NCBI RefSeq assembly: GCF_030160275.1
Contig: NZ_BSOA01000047.1
Coordinates: 1-64,000, forward strand
DNA length: 64,000 nucleotides
Source of the DNA: Dyella flagellata
GTDB lineage: Bacteria > Pseudomonadota > Gammaproteobacteria > Xanthomonadales > Rhodanobacteraceae
Direction of reading: 5' to 3'
Shown here one piece after another: positions 7,839-17,474 of the stretch. The translations under genes and the position numbers were made by a program. Within the stretch, counting starts at the first letter, position 1. The number at the start of each line of letters is the position of its first letter. A model generated the notes under the pieces. The model was given only the letters and a program-made list of their open reading frames with translations. It ran no database searches and was not told where the DNA came from.

Positions 7839-10223
7839 ATGCATACATCCGCAGTTCGTCGTCACAAGCCGCTTTGGCTTGCCATGTCCGCGGCCCTGAT
7901 ACTGGGCACCTGCAGCATCGCGCACGCCGGCAACAACGCGCAGGCGCCCGATACCACCAGTAGCGACGCGCATGACAAGACCCACAAGAGCACCACGCTG
8001 TCCTCGATCAGCGTCAATGCGCAGACATTGGCCGGCGGCTTGATGGCCGTCCAGGATCAACCCAAGCAGGTGTCGACGATCACCGCGCAAGCGATCGCCG
8101 AAGTGCCGATCACTGCCGATTACACGCAAATGATCAACAGCGCGCCTGGCGTGAATTCCGCTTCCAGCGACGGGTTCGGCCTTACCGATGCCAGCAGCTA
8201 TACCATCCGCGGCTTCAATGCGAGCGAAATCGGCGTCACCCTGGACGGCGTTCCAGTCAACGATGCGGGCAACTACGTTCCTTATGCCTCGGAATATGGT
8301 GAGGCGCGCAACTATGAATCGATCAACGTGTCGCAAGGCTCGGCCGATCTGGACATGCCGGACCTGGGTGCGGTCGGCGGCCACATCAGTTTCATCACCC
8401 GCCGGCCGACGGAAAATTTCAATGTTTACGTGGGCCAGACAGTGGGCAGCAACAACGCCTTGAGTACGTTCCTGCGCGTCAATACCGGAGCGACCGGCCC
8501 AGTGCGCAGCTGGTTCTCGATCTCGCGCAATTCCGACGACAAGTGGCGCGGCGGTGGCTACAACGACATCGATCGCATCCAGGCCAAATCGGTGTGGACG
8601 ATCAACGACAACGACAGCATTACCGCCAATTTCAACCTCAACCGCGAACACAATTACTTCTACATGCCGCTGACCAAGGCGCAGGCGGCGCAACACGGCT
8701 ACTCCTACGACTACGGCACCACCTGGACGCCCACGCCTGCCGGAGGGTTTCCTGCCAGTTCGCTCTACAGCGATCCGGCAACGCTTACGCAAGTCAATTA
8801 CTTCCGCCTGTTCCAGAATCCGTTCAAGTCGTGGGTGACCAGCCTGGACGGCGAGTTCAAGTTCGGCAGCAATCTGTCGCTCTCCGTCATCCCCTACTTC
8901 CAGTTCGGCGACGGCAACGGCAGCTTTGGGGGATTCCTGCCGCTGCAAGCCAGCGCGAATGGTCGCCCGGTAGTCCAGGCCAACCAATTTGCGGACGGGC
9001 AGTACGCGACCCTGGAAGCCTACCGGCCGATCACCTATCGTCCGGGCATCAATGCGAAGTTCACGCTGGAACTGGGACTGGACGACACGCTCGACTGGGG
9101 CATCTGGTACGAGCGCTCGCGCCAGCTTGAATATATCGACGCCTCGTACGTCGATCCGCAGACCGGCATACCCGACTCGGTCTGGGGCGACAAGAAACTG
9201 CTCGCGTACTCCAATGGGCAGATCTGGAAAAACTATTCCGAATACGACCTCACCACGGTGAAGAAGGTTTTCGTGGAGGACACCTGGACGCCCACCGAAG
9301 CCTGGACTTTCAATGCCGGCGTGGCCTATCTGCATACCGACCGCAACAACCAGTTCGTGCTGTTTCCCGGCAACCCCGATCCGGCGGATTGGACGTCTTC
9401 CCAAAACTCCGACAATCGCTATCACCGCTTCCTGCCCGCGCTCGGCGCATCTTGGAAGCTGGATGACAACAATCAGCTCTACTACAGCCTCACCCGCACC
9501 TTCCGCGCTCCGCCGGATGCCGCCACCTATGGCAATTCGCGGCTCGGCTTGCCCGCACCCTTGCCTGAAAGCGCGTGGTCGAACGAAATCGGTTGGCGCT
9601 TCACGCACGGGCCGCTCACGCTACACACCGATGCGTATCTGGCCAATATGGGCAACCGCACGGCCGTCGGCCTGGACCCGAACACCTTCATCAACTACTA
9701 CATCAATGCCGGTCGCGTGCGCATGGCGGGCCTGAATGCGGAAGGCAATCTGGACCTGGGACACGGCTTCACGCTGTACAGCTCCTACACCTATACGCAA
9801 GCAAAGGTCGAGCAGGATCTCAATCTGCCGGCCACGGCGGATACCGCGGCCACGTTCTACGCAACCAAGGGCAAGCAGTTCCCCGGCACTCCACGCAACA
9901 TGGCTTACCTTGGGGCACGCTATTCGGCGAACGGCCTGACACTGAATCTCAATGGCAAATTCACCGGCAGCGAATACGGTGACTTCCTGAATACCGAACG
10001 GGTGTCTTCGAACTTCACCTTGAACGGCAGCGCCAGTTACGAGCTGCCGGACTTCAGCGTGCTGCATAAGCCGACGATCGCGATCAACGCGCTCAACCTG
10101 CTCAACCGCCGCTATTTGATGTTGCCGTCCAGTCCGACGCTGTCGGCGGGAGTGTCGTCGCCTACGTATTACGTGGGAGCGCCGCGACAGTGGTACATCA
10201 CGCTTAGTACGGAGTTGTTCTGA
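7839..10223 (+). CDS. TonB-dependent outer-membrane receptor
   Basis: The product is 794 residues from the ATG at 7839, which has GGGGAAA about 9 bases upstream and gives a proper signal peptide (MHTSAVRRHK, then a hydrophobic core, cleavage near SIAHA). An upstream in-frame start at 7746 would bury the signal peptide and is less likely. TonB-box-like LSSISVNAQ is near residue 60. The plug follows with YTIRGFNASEIGVTLDG, INVSQGSADL and GAVGGHISF. The long barrel ends in STELF. It is not closely similar to the first receptor (1703-4078). The ligand is unknown; no transport gene is adjacent. Confidence 0.93.
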   Translation: MHTSAVRRHKPLWLAMSAALILGTCSIAHAGNNAQAPDTTSSDAHDKTHKSTTLSSISVNAQTLAGGLMAVQDQPKQVSTITAQAIAEVPITADYTQMINSAPGVNSASSDGFGLTDASSYTIRGFNASEIGVTLDGVPVNDAGNYVPYASEYGEARNYESINVSQGSADLDMPDLGAVGGHISFITRRPTENFNVYVGQTVGSNNALSTFLRVNTGATGPVRSWFSISRNSDDKWRGGGYNDIDRIQAKSVWTINDNDSITANFNLNREHNYFYMPLTKAQAAQHGYSYDYGTTWTPTPAGGFPASSLYSDPATLTQVNYFRLFQNPFKSWVTSLDGEFKFGSNLSLSVIPYFQFGDGNGSFGGFLPLQASANGRPVVQANQFADGQYATLEAYRPITYRPGINAKFTLELGLDDTLDWGIWYERSRQLEYIDASYVDPQTGIPDSVWGDKKLLAYSNGQIWKNYSEYDLTTVKKVFVEDTWTPTEAWTFNAGVAYLHTDRNNQFVLFPGNPDPADWTSSQNSDNRYHRFLPALGASWKLDDNNQLYYSLTRTFRAPPDAATYGNSRLGLPAPLPESAWSNEIGWRFTHGPLTLHTDAYLANMGNRTAVGLDPNTFINYYINAGRVRMAGLNAEGNLDLGHGFTLYSSYTYTQAKVEQDLNLPATADTAATFYATKGKQFPGTPRNMAYLGARYSANGLTLNLNGKFTGSEYGDFLNTERVSSNFTLNGSASYELPDFSVLHKPTIAINALNLLNRRYLMLPSSPTLSAGVSSPTYYVGAPRQWYITLSTELF

Positions 10224-10254
10224 TCCATCCTCCTCTTCTCCTTTCAGGACTCGC

Positions 10255-10281
10255 GTAGGCTGGGATGTAAATCCCAGCCTC
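10255..10281. repeat. REP-like palindrome, half unit (copy R3)
   Basis: A single hairpin in which GTAGGCTGGGATG pairs with ATCCCAGCCTC, that is one half of the full unit. It lies 30 bases past the TonB receptor and may act as its transcript end. The remaining 200 bases to the cyclophilin gene hold nothing I can name. Confidence 0.75.
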
Positions 10282-10487
10282 AGGCGATGTTGCTGAAAAC
10301 TCGGTTTCAAGCACATTCTCCTTAAGGACACGTGTCGCCACTTCGTGGTTCGAGGCTCCCACCCCGGCCCGGCCCGGCAAGACTGCCATTCTCCCGTATG
10401 CGAACCATCCTCGCGTAGTGCGAACGGGACTACGCATCACCGGCCGCCTCTGCTACCGTCAGGCCGCCAACACCATGGGGAAATCAA

Positions 10488-11432
10488 ATGCGCCTGCGCC
10501 GTCTTCAAGCCGGTCTGCTTATCGCAATGGGCCTGCTCGCGTTACCCGCCTTGGCGGATACGCCCAAAGCCACGCCCACCGCGAAGGAACTGATTGCCAA
10601 ATCCAAGCCGGCAGAATGGCGCACGCCCGACCCCAAAAACCTGCTCTACATGCAGTTGCCGCAGGGCCGGGTGGTGATCGAACTGGCGCCTGATTTCACG
10701 CCGCTGCATGCCGCCAATATCCGCACGCTGGTACACGAGAAGTATTTCGACGGGCTGGCGATCATCCGCGTGCAGGACAACTTCGTCACGCAATGGGGCG
10801 ACCCTAATGACGATGACAACGGCGATAAATCCAAGATCAAGCCGTTGGGCAGCGCCAAGCACACGCTGCCGCCGGAGTACACCCGCAGCATCGACCCGAA
10901 GCAAGCATGGACGCCATTGCCCGATGGCGACGTCTACGCTCCGCAGGTGGGTTTCAGCGAAGGATTTCCCGCGGCACGCGATCCGGCCAGCGGACGCGAA
11001 TGGTTGGTGCACTGCTATGGAATGGTCGGCGTAGCGCGCGATGCCGACCCGGATAGCGGCAACGGCAGCTCCCTGTATGTAGCAATCGGCGAGGCACCGC
11101 GCCAGATCGATCGGAATCTGGCGATCGCCGGCCGTGTCATCGAGGGCATGCAGTACCTTTCTGGGTTGCCGCGCGGCACCGGGCCGTTAGGTTTCTACAC
11201 CCAAGCCTCGCAACGCGTGCCGATCCTGTCGGTGAAGCTGGCGGCCGACCTGCCGCCCGCGCAGCGTGAAAAACTGGAAGTATTGCGCACCGACAGCGGC
11301 ACCTTCGCCGCCCTGATCGAAGCCAAGCGCAATCGTCGCGACTCCTTCTACACGTTGCCGGCCGGCAAGATAGGACTTTGCAATATCGACGTGCCGGTGC
11401 GCACCGCTTCGTCGGCAACCGCCGGCCATTGA
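10488..11432 (+). CDS. Periplasmic cyclophilin-type peptidyl-prolyl isomerase
   Basis: This 314-residue exported protein should catalyse proline cis-trans isomerisation during envelope protein folding. GGGGAAA precedes the ATG. Residues 1-23 form a signal peptide (ALPALA). The cyclophilin core is visible as QLPQGRVVIEL, HAANIRTLVHEKYFDGL and IIRVQDNFVTQWGDP, then GMVGVARDADPDSG and GSSLYVAIGEAPRQID. The core is interrupted by an insertion of about 60 residues (from the KSKIKPLG segment onward), and a 60-residue C-terminal tail follows. Family members in this lineage share that enlarged shape. Confidence 0.88.
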   Translation: MRLRRLQAGLLIAMGLLALPALADTPKATPTAKELIAKSKPAEWRTPDPKNLLYMQLPQGRVVIELAPDFTPLHAANIRTLVHEKYFDGLAIIRVQDNFVTQWGDPNDDDNGDKSKIKPLGSAKHTLPPEYTRSIDPKQAWTPLPDGDVYAPQVGFSEGFPAARDPASGREWLVHCYGMVGVARDADPDSGNGSSLYVAIGEAPRQIDRNLAIAGRVIEGMQYLSGLPRGTGPLGFYTQASQRVPILSVKLAADLPPAQREKLEVLRTDSGTFAALIEAKRNRRDSFYTLPAGKIGLCNIDVPVRTASSATAGH

Positions 11433-11567
11433 AGGGATTACGTGCACTATAGATGAATCCGTCCTAAGCAGGTTTACGCCGAGTACACGCGATTTTCGCC
11501 TGCTTCGTTCTATTTGAGACGTGCGCCAAACGTATCCTGCGCGGTAACCGGCAGAGGCTTGGGAGTG

Positions 11568-13685
11568 ATGCGGCTCAGTCTGAAAATACTGACCTGGATC
11601 GTGGGCATACTGGTCGTACTGGTGATCGCACTGGTGCTGCTCGTCGCGCTGTTTAACTGGAACCGGCTCAAGCCCACGATCGACGACAAGGTCAGTGCGG
11701 CCATCGGACGCCCCTTCGTGATTCGTGGCGACCTGACCGCGGCTTGGCGGCGCGAACCCAGCGAACCGGGCTTGCGCTCCCTGATGCCGTGGCCGACTTT
11801 CACCGCCCGCGACATCCGCATCGACAATCCAACCTGGGCCAAGCAAGCGCAGCTTGTGCAACTGGACGCGCTGACGTTCCGGATCTCGCCGTTGCCCCTG
11901 CTGCTGCACCATATCTACGTGCCCACGCTGCGACTCTCCGGCCTGCACACAGACCTCGAGCGCAACAGTCAAGGTGAAGCCAACTGGCAGCTAGCCTTGC
12001 AGCGCAACCAACCGCCTTCCAGTTGGAAGCTCACACTAGGCACAATCGGCCTCGACAGGGGCGATATCGCGGTGGACGATGCCAAGACTCGCCTTGACCT
12101 GCATGTCACCATCACCCCCCTGCAGCAGGCGATTCCTTACGACCAGATCGTGGCGCAAGCCAGCAGCGACGCGCGCGCCGACGTGGGGCACGATGTGGGC
12201 CGCGTGGTGGACGAAACCAAGACCGGCCCGGACAGCTCCTCCAACGCCAAGCGTACGGCCTACCAATTTGCCTGGACCGCCAGCGGCACTTACCGGGGCG
12301 AACCGGTGGACGGCAGCGGCAAGACCGGTGCGGTGCTGGCCCTACAGCGCGCCGACGAGCCATTTCCCGTACAGGCACGCGTGCATATCGACGCCAGCAA
12401 GATCGCATTGGTCGGCACGCTGACCGACCCCATGCACCTGGGCGCATTGAATATGCGCGTATGGTTCGCCGGCACCAGCATGGCAAAGCTGTATCCGATT
12501 CTTGGCATCACCTTGCCGGATACTCCGCCATTTGCCACGGAAGGCCATCTGTCGGCAGAACTGCATGCACAGGGCAGCCATTTCAGCTATCGCGATTTCC
12601 GCGGCCGCGTGGGCGAGAGCGATCTGGGCGGCAACGTCGAGGTAACCACCAACGGACCACGCCTCAAGCTGACCGGCGATGTGCACTCTCAGTTGCTGCG
12701 TTTCGTCGATCTGGGGCCGGCGGTAGGCGCGCAGACCAAGGAAACCAAGCAAACGCACGAAGGCACCGCACAGCAACCGCAGAACAAGGCGCTCCCTGTC
12801 CAGCAGTTCCATACGAACCGCCTGCTCACCATGGATGCTGACGTTACTTTCGACGCAGCGCACATCGAACGACCCGGCTCGTTGCCCATCAATGCCCTGA
12901 GCACACACATCTATCTCGACAACGGCGCGCTGAGATTCGATCCGCTGCGTGCAAGCGTGGCCGGTGGCAGCATCGAGGGCAAGCTCAGCATGGATGCCAC
13001 TAGCCAACCGATGCGTACAAGCCTGGACATGCACGCCCGCCATTTGCAATTGAAGCAGTTGTTCCCGACCGTGCAGACCATGCAGACCAGCTTCGGCGAA
13101 ATCAATGGCGCGGTGAACCTGGCCGGCCGTGGCAGCTCGGTATCGGGTCTGCTGGGCGATTCGGATGGCGAAGTGAAGCTGTTGATGAACAACGGCGCGG
13201 TCAGCAAGACCCTGCTGGAAGCGGCCGGCTTGAACGTCGCCAATGTGGTGATCGAGAAGCTGTTTGGCGATAAGACAGTGCAGATCAACTGTGCCGCCGT
13301 GGACATGACCGGCCAGCAAGGCGTATTCACCAGCCGCCTGTTCGTGCTGGATACCAGCGATGCCACGATCAACGTGAACGGAACCATCGGCTTCAGCGAT
13401 GAGCGCCTGAATCTGGACGTGGTGCCGCACACCAAGGGCATGCGCTTGTTCTCACTACGCTCGCCGCTTTACGTAAAGGGCACTTTCAAGGACCCGGACG
13501 TCGGGGTGAAGCCTGGCCCGCTAATTCTGCGCGGTGGTGGTGCCGTTGCACTGGCCGTACTGGCGGCTCCCGCCGCCGCTTTGCTGGCGGTGATCGTGCC
13601 CAGCCGGGGAGAGCAGCCAAATCAGTGTCAACAGGTGCTGACGCAATTGCACAACGGCTCGCTGCCGAGCGGAACCAAGAAATAG
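11568..13685 (+). CDS. AsmA-family protein
   Basis: The product has 705 residues from the ATG at 11568, close behind GGGAG; an earlier in-frame start at 11514 has no ribosome site. One transmembrane helix (about residues 5-32) anchors a large periplasmic part. The N-terminal AsmA motif is clear (RPFVIRGDLTAAW, DIRIDNPTW). The C-terminal AsmA_2 part contains GEINGAVNLAGRG and SDGEVKLLMNNG. AsmA relatives form long beta-groove proteins implicated in phospholipid movement to the outer membrane. The very C-terminus has a second hydrophobic stretch (GGGAVALAVLAAPAAALLAV), which is unusual. Confidence 0.88.
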   Translation: MRLSLKILTWIVGILVVLVIALVLLVALFNWNRLKPTIDDKVSAAIGRPFVIRGDLTAAWRREPSEPGLRSLMPWPTFTARDIRIDNPTWAKQAQLVQLDALTFRISPLPLLLHHIYVPTLRLSGLHTDLERNSQGEANWQLALQRNQPPSSWKLTLGTIGLDRGDIAVDDAKTRLDLHVTITPLQQAIPYDQIVAQASSDARADVGHDVGRVVDETKTGPDSSSNAKRTAYQFAWTASGTYRGEPVDGSGKTGAVLALQRADEPFPVQARVHIDASKIALVGTLTDPMHLGALNMRVWFAGTSMAKLYPILGITLPDTPPFATEGHLSAELHAQGSHFSYRDFRGRVGESDLGGNVEVTTNGPRLKLTGDVHSQLLRFVDLGPAVGAQTKETKQTHEGTAQQPQNKALPVQQFHTNRLLTMDADVTFDAAHIERPGSLPINALSTHIYLDNGALRFDPLRASVAGGSIEGKLSMDATSQPMRTSLDMHARHLQLKQLFPTVQTMQTSFGEINGAVNLAGRGSSVSGLLGDSDGEVKLLMNNGAVSKTLLEAAGLNVANVVIEKLFGDKTVQINCAAVDMTGQQGVFTSRLFVLDTSDATINVNGTIGFSDERLNLDVVPHTKGMRLFSLRSPLYVKGTFKDPDVGVKPGPLILRGGGAVALAVLAAPAAALLAVIVPSRGEQPNQCQQVLTQLHNGSLPSGTKK

Positions 13686-13693
13686 CGGCCGGC

Positions 13694-13767
13694 GTAGGCC
13701 GGGAAGGCAATCCCAGCATCGCCATATATGCGAGCATGGCAAAGCTGGGATTGTCATCCCAGCCTAC
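13694..13767. repeat. REP-like palindrome, full unit (copy R4)
   Basis: GTAGGCCGGGAAG on the left and CATCCCAGCCTAC on the right enclose two half-hairpins. The left arm is partly degenerate. It separates the AsmA gene from the EamA transporter and ends only 33 bases before the latter's ATG. Confidence 0.8.
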
Positions 13768-13799
13768 AATAGCCCGTCTCCTAATACTCCCGGTCATCC

Positions 13800-14726
13800 A
13801 TGCAGCCCGTCACCCAGGCCCGCCTGCAAATCCATTTCTGCGTCTTGCTGTGGGGCTTTACGGCCATTCTCGGCAAGCTGATCACGTTGCCTGCAATGGC
13901 GCTGGTGTGCTGGCGCATGCTGCTGGTGGGTGGCAGCTTGCTGCTGATGCCCCGCGTCTGGCGCGGCTTGCGTGCCATGCCGATGAAGCTGCGCCTGGCT
14001 TACGCAGGCATCGGTGTGCTGGTAGCGCTGCATTGGCTAACGTTCTATGCGGCGATCAAGCTCGCCAATGCTTCCGTGGGTGCGACCTGCATAGCGCTGG
14101 GACCTGCCTTTCTTGCCTTTATCGAACCCTGGGTGGCGAAACGGCGCTTCGATGCGCGCGAGCTGTTGATTGCCGTTGCGGTGGTGCCCGGTGTAGCGAT
14201 GGTGGCTGGCGGCGTACCGGGGCAGATGCGCGTCGGCATCGCGGTAGGCGTGCTGTCCGCACTGTTCGTGGCGCTGTTCAGTTCACTCAACAAGCGCATG
14301 GTCGAACACGGCGATCCGTTGACGGTGACCTGCATCGAACTGGGCACGGGCGCGCTGTTCCTGACTTTGCTGACACTACTGCTGCCACACACGACGCCAG
14401 CTTTCCAGTTGCCTGATCTGCATGACGCGATTCTGCTGCTGATCCTGTCGTTTGGCTGCACCCTGCTGCCGTTTTCGCTGGTTCTGGTCGCATTGCGCCA
14501 CGTCAGCGCGTTCGCCATGCAGATGATCACCAATCTGGAGCCCGTCTATGCCATCGTGCTGGCGATGTTGCTGCTGGGCGAGCAACGGCAGCTGGATGGC
14601 TGGTTCTACGCTGGCGTGGTAGTGATTCTTGCTGTGGTGTTTGCCCATCCGCTGCTGCACAGGAAGGAGCAGGTACCGGTGCAGGCGGAGTTGCTGGGAA
14701 CGACAGAGAATCACCAGCTCGATTGA
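13800..14726 (+). CDS. EamA-family drug/metabolite transporter
   Basis: This 308-residue inner-membrane protein has ten hydrophobic segments in two EamA repeats (about residues 10-140 and 150-285). Typical repeat landmarks are LLWGFTAILGKL, YAAIKLANASVGATCIALGPAF in the first half, and NLEPVYAIVLAMLLLGEQ in the second. Substrates of this family are diverse metabolites. No ribosome site is visible before the ATG, and the leader is almost entirely REP copy R4, so it may be leaderless or depend on the REP-adjacent sequence. It converges on the LysR gene. Confidence 0.88.
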   Translation: MQPVTQARLQIHFCVLLWGFTAILGKLITLPAMALVCWRMLLVGGSLLLMPRVWRGLRAMPMKLRLAYAGIGVLVALHWLTFYAAIKLANASVGATCIALGPAFLAFIEPWVAKRRFDARELLIAVAVVPGVAMVAGGVPGQMRVGIAVGVLSALFVALFSSLNKRMVEHGDPLTVTCIELGTGALFLTLLTLLLPHTTPAFQLPDLHDAILLLILSFGCTLLPFSLVLVALRHVSAFAMQMITNLEPVYAIVLAMLLLGEQRQLDGWFYAGVVVILAVVFAHPLLHRKEQVPVQAELLGTTENHQLD

Positions 14727-14743
14727 ATCGTGCGCGCACGAAG

Positions 14744-15640
14744 CTACCGCTTCGCCAGCCGCTCCCGCATGAAATCGATGAACGCCCGTACTTTCGCCGG
14801 TGGCTGCGGATCGGGATACACCGCGTGAATGCCGCCTTCCTGCAATCGGTATTGCGCAAGCAGCACCTGCAGGCGCCCCGCCTGGATATCCTCTTGCACC
14901 AGATAATCCGGCAATACCGATACACCGCCCCCCGCAAGCACCAACGCACGAATCGCCGCGGCGTTGTTCGCCTGCATTATCTGGCGCATGCGCACGATGC
15001 GGCGGCTGCCATTGCCGTGCGTGAACGTCCAACGCAAGGGTGTAGCCATGGCTGACAGCGCAATCCAGCCATGCATCGCCAGATCCTCCGGCCGGCGCGG
15101 CATGCCGTGCTCGGCGAGATAGGCGGGCGCAGCCATTACCCACTGGCGGAAACCTCCGAGCCTGGTCGCACGCAAGCTGGAGTCGCGCAGCCAGCCAATG
15201 CGAACCGCCAGGTCGAAACGCTCGGCAATCAGGTCATTGATCTGGTCGTTGATGACCAGATCGACCTGCAACGAGGGATGCAGGCGGCGAAACTCGGCGA
15301 GCGCCGGAGCTATCACCGCCATGCCGTAGTCGGTCGAGGTGGTAAGACGCAAGGTCCCGCTTGGTTTGCTGCGCTGGCCGCCTACCCGTTCGAGAGCGGC
15401 CTGGGCCTGCGCAAGCAATGACACGCAATCGGTGTGAAAGGCCGCTCCCGCTTCGGTCAAAGCCATGCGTCGCGTGCTGCGCACGATCAGCGTGACACCC
15501 AGTTCACGCTCCAGGCGCAATAGATGCTGGCTGACCATGGCCTTGGTCATGCCCAGCTGGGCGGCCGCGGCGGTGAACGAGCCGGCGCGCACCAGCGCCA
15601 CGAAAACAGCCAGCCGGTTGAGATTGACGTCATTTCCCAT
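14744..15640 (-). CDS. LysR-type transcriptional regulator
   Basis: The product is 298 residues. The N-terminal winged helix-turn-helix (residues 6-65: FVALVRAGSFTAAAAQLGMTKAMVSQ) is followed by a LysR substrate-binding domain (about 90-295) that includes SGTLRLTTSTDYG and FDLAVRIGWL. This is the CrgA/PA2206-like subgroup. It is divergent from the NAD(P)-binding protein at 15754, with 113 bases between them holding a TGTCAA/TTGACA inverted repeat. By the usual LysR arrangement it probably controls that neighbour and itself. Confidence 0.92.
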   Translation of the reverse strand: MGNDVNLNRLAVFVALVRAGSFTAAAAQLGMTKAMVSQHLLRLERELGVTLIVRSTRRMALTEAGAAFHTDCVSLLAQAQAALERVGGQRSKPSGTLRLTTSTDYGMAVIAPALAEFRRLHPSLQVDLVINDQINDLIAERFDLAVRIGWLRDSSLRATRLGGFRQWVMAAPAYLAEHGMPRRPEDLAMHGWIALSAMATPLRWTFTHGNGSRRIVRMRQIMQANNAAAIRALVLAGGGVSVLPDYLVQEDIQAGRLQVLLAQYRLQEGGIHAVYPDPQPPAKVRAFIDFMRERLAKR

Positions 15641-15651
15641 GGCCGGATCAT

Positions 15652-15670
15652 TGTCAATCCATGCTTGACA
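15652..15670. promoter_or_regulatory. Candidate LysR operator
   Basis: A perfect inverted repeat TGTCAA-N7-TTGACA lies between the divergent LysR gene and its target. The right arm, TTGACA, could also serve as a -35 for the rightward gene, and a further GTCAA follows at once. It fits the dyad expected for a LysR protein, but the assignment is positional inference. Confidence 0.45.
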
Positions 15671-15753
15671 GTCAATTTCTCATTCGACCGCTTATCGACC
15701 CGTTGCGAAAAGGGCATGCTTTCGCACCATCGCTATCCACACGGAGATATCCC

Positions 15754-16395
15754 ATGAAACTGGTTCTGTTCGGTGCCACCGGCCATGTCGGCCACTCGAT
15801 TCTCGACGAGGCACTTGCCCGAGGGCACGACGTTACCGCCGTGGTGCGCGATGCCAGCCGTCTCAAGCAGCGGCACGACAAGCTGCATGTAGTAGTGGGC
15901 ACGGTCGAACAGCCGGCCGTCTGGCTGGCCTATGCCAAGCACGCCGATGCGGTGGTCGCCAGTCTGTCCGCACGCCGCAACGGCAATAGCGACACCCTCC
16001 CCCATGCTGCGCAGACCTTGCTTGAAGCGCTCAATGGCAGCGACCTCAAGCGCCTGCTATGGGTCGGCGGCGCGGGCAGCCTGGAAACCGCCGCGGGCGT
16101 GAAGGTGATCGATGATCCGCACTTCCCCGCCGCGTGGAAGCCCGAAGCACAGGCCCAGGGACGCGCGCTGGACGTATTCCGCGCCAGCAAGGCCGATGTC
16201 GACTGGACCTTCATCAGCCCGGCCGCACTGATCGAAGACGGTGAGCGCACCGGCAAGTATCGCGTTGGCGGCGACCAGCTGCTGGTGGATGAGCGGGGCG
16301 TCAGCCGTATTACCATTGCCGATTACGCCGTCGCGCTGCTCGACCAGCTTGACCGCAAGGACAGCTTGAAGAAGCGCATCGCCGTGGCCTATTGA
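15754..16395 (+). CDS. NAD(P)-binding Rossmann protein (YwnB/SDR-atypical type)
   Basis: The product has 213 residues from the ATG at 15754, preceded by GGAG. It opens with LVLFGATGHVGHSILDEAL, whose GATGxxG is the NAD(P)-binding loop of atypical short-chain dehydrogenases. LLWVGGAGSL and DWTFISPAA are typical of the YwnB-like NAD(P)H-binding group. No catalytic Tyr-x-x-x-Lys pair is obvious, as is usual in this group. The divergent LysR regulator suggests that expression is induced by a small molecule or redox stress. The exact reaction is unknown. Confidence 0.8.
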   Translation: MKLVLFGATGHVGHSILDEALARGHDVTAVVRDASRLKQRHDKLHVVVGTVEQPAVWLAYAKHADAVVASLSARRNGNSDTLPHAAQTLLEALNGSDLKRLLWVGGAGSLETAAGVKVIDDPHFPAAWKPEAQAQGRALDVFRASKADVDWTFISPAALIEDGERTGKYRVGGDQLLVDERGVSRITIADYAVALLDQLDRKDSLKKRIAVAY

Positions 16396-16510
16396 GACCA
16401 TGGCTTGACGATACGCCCTGGACTTGATGCCGGGCGAACGCCAAGGTCACGCGGTAGCATAGGCGGCGATACGGGGGCTCGCCCCTACCCCTATGCACCT
16501 GCCGACCGCC

Positions 16511-17440
16511 ATGAACTACCGACACGCCTACCACGCAGGCAACTTCGCCGACGTCCTCAAGCACAGCGTCCTGTTTGCGCTGATCGAAGCATTCAAGGCG
16601 AAGGACACGCCGTTCGCGCTGATCGACACGCACGCCGGAAGCGGTTGCTACGCACTCGACAGCGAGGAAGCCGGCAAGACCGGTGAATACCGCGAGGGGA
16701 TTGCGCGCCTGCTGTTCCCCGACCTGCAGCGGAACGGACAGGGCAGCCTCCCCCCGCTGCTGCGCAATTGGCTCGACACCATCATTGCGCTACCCGGCAA
16801 CGAGCATGGCCTGAAGCTCTATCCCGGTTCGCCGCTGCAAGCTTCGCTTGCGATGCGTGCCACCGACAGCGCGCAACTTTGCGAACTGCATCCGGAAGAA
16901 GCGGCACGCCTGCGCGAATTGTTCCACCACGATCACCGCGTGCACGTACATCAGCGTGACGGCTACGAAGCGCTGAAGGCATTGCTGCCGCCAAAGGAAA
17001 AGCGTGGCCTGGTCTTGATCGACCCGCCCTACGAAGCGCAGGACGACGAATTCCGCCTGATCGAAGCGGCGTTGAAAACAGCGCTGCAGCGCTGGCCCAC
17101 CGGTGTCTATGCGATCTGGTATCCGATCAAGCTGCGCAGCCAGGTGCAGCCGTTCCTGCGCTGGCTGCAGCGTTGTGGTGTACGTCGTGCCTTGCAGGCG
17201 GAACTGCTGGTGCACCCGGACGATTCGTCGCTGCGTTTGAACGGATCGGGCATGGCCATCCTCAATGCGCCGTGGAATCTCGATCAGGTACTGCGGGAGC
17301 CCTTGCAGGCGATGGCACGTTTGCTATCGCAGGAGCGCGCGGCAAGCTGGCGTTTGGACTGGCTGGTGCAGGAAACGGAAACACCGGCGTCACAAGTGCC
17401 TCACGTTAGACCGCTATCGCCATCGAGGCGTCCCCGCTAA
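16511..17440 (+). CDS. rlmJ: 23S rRNA (adenine2030-N6)-methyltransferase
   Basis: The product (309 residues) methylates A2030 of 23S rRNA using S-adenosylmethionine. The family start MNYRHAYHAGNFADVLKH is at 16511, so I prefer it to an upstream in-frame start at 16493. DTHAGSGCYAL (about 39-49) contributes to cofactor binding, and the catalytic loop DPPYE begins at Asp171. The last 25 residues (after WRLDWLVQE) are an extension. There is no clear ribosome site. It is followed 34 bases later by the Slp lipoprotein. Confidence 0.92.
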   Translation: MNYRHAYHAGNFADVLKHSVLFALIEAFKAKDTPFALIDTHAGSGCYALDSEEAGKTGEYREGIARLLFPDLQRNGQGSLPPLLRNWLDTIIALPGNEHGLKLYPGSPLQASLAMRATDSAQLCELHPEEAARLRELFHHDHRVHVHQRDGYEALKALLPPKEKRGLVLIDPPYEAQDDEFRLIEAALKTALQRWPTGVYAIWYPIKLRSQVQPFLRWLQRCGVRRALQAELLVHPDDSSLRLNGSGMAILNAPWNLDQVLREPLQAMARLLSQERAASWRLDWLVQETETPASQVPHVRPLSPSRRPR

Positions 17441-17474
17441 GCTCCAATCCGCCTCGTGCTGCAAGGACATCGCG

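Noticed and set aside
7752-9608. A 618-codon open frame on the minus strand
   Set aside because: It is antisense to a clear TonB-dependent receptor, and its sequence is Arg/Val/Ala rich without motifs.
10345-10363. A GGTTCGAGGCTCCCACC string resembling a tRNA T-arm
   Set aside because: No acceptor, D or anticodon arms can be built around it, and the arm pairing is poor.
16455-16510. Hairpin GGGGCTCGCCCC before rlmJ as a regulator
   Set aside because: It is short, lies in GC-rich sequence and has no T-run or known aptamer features, so chance is enough.
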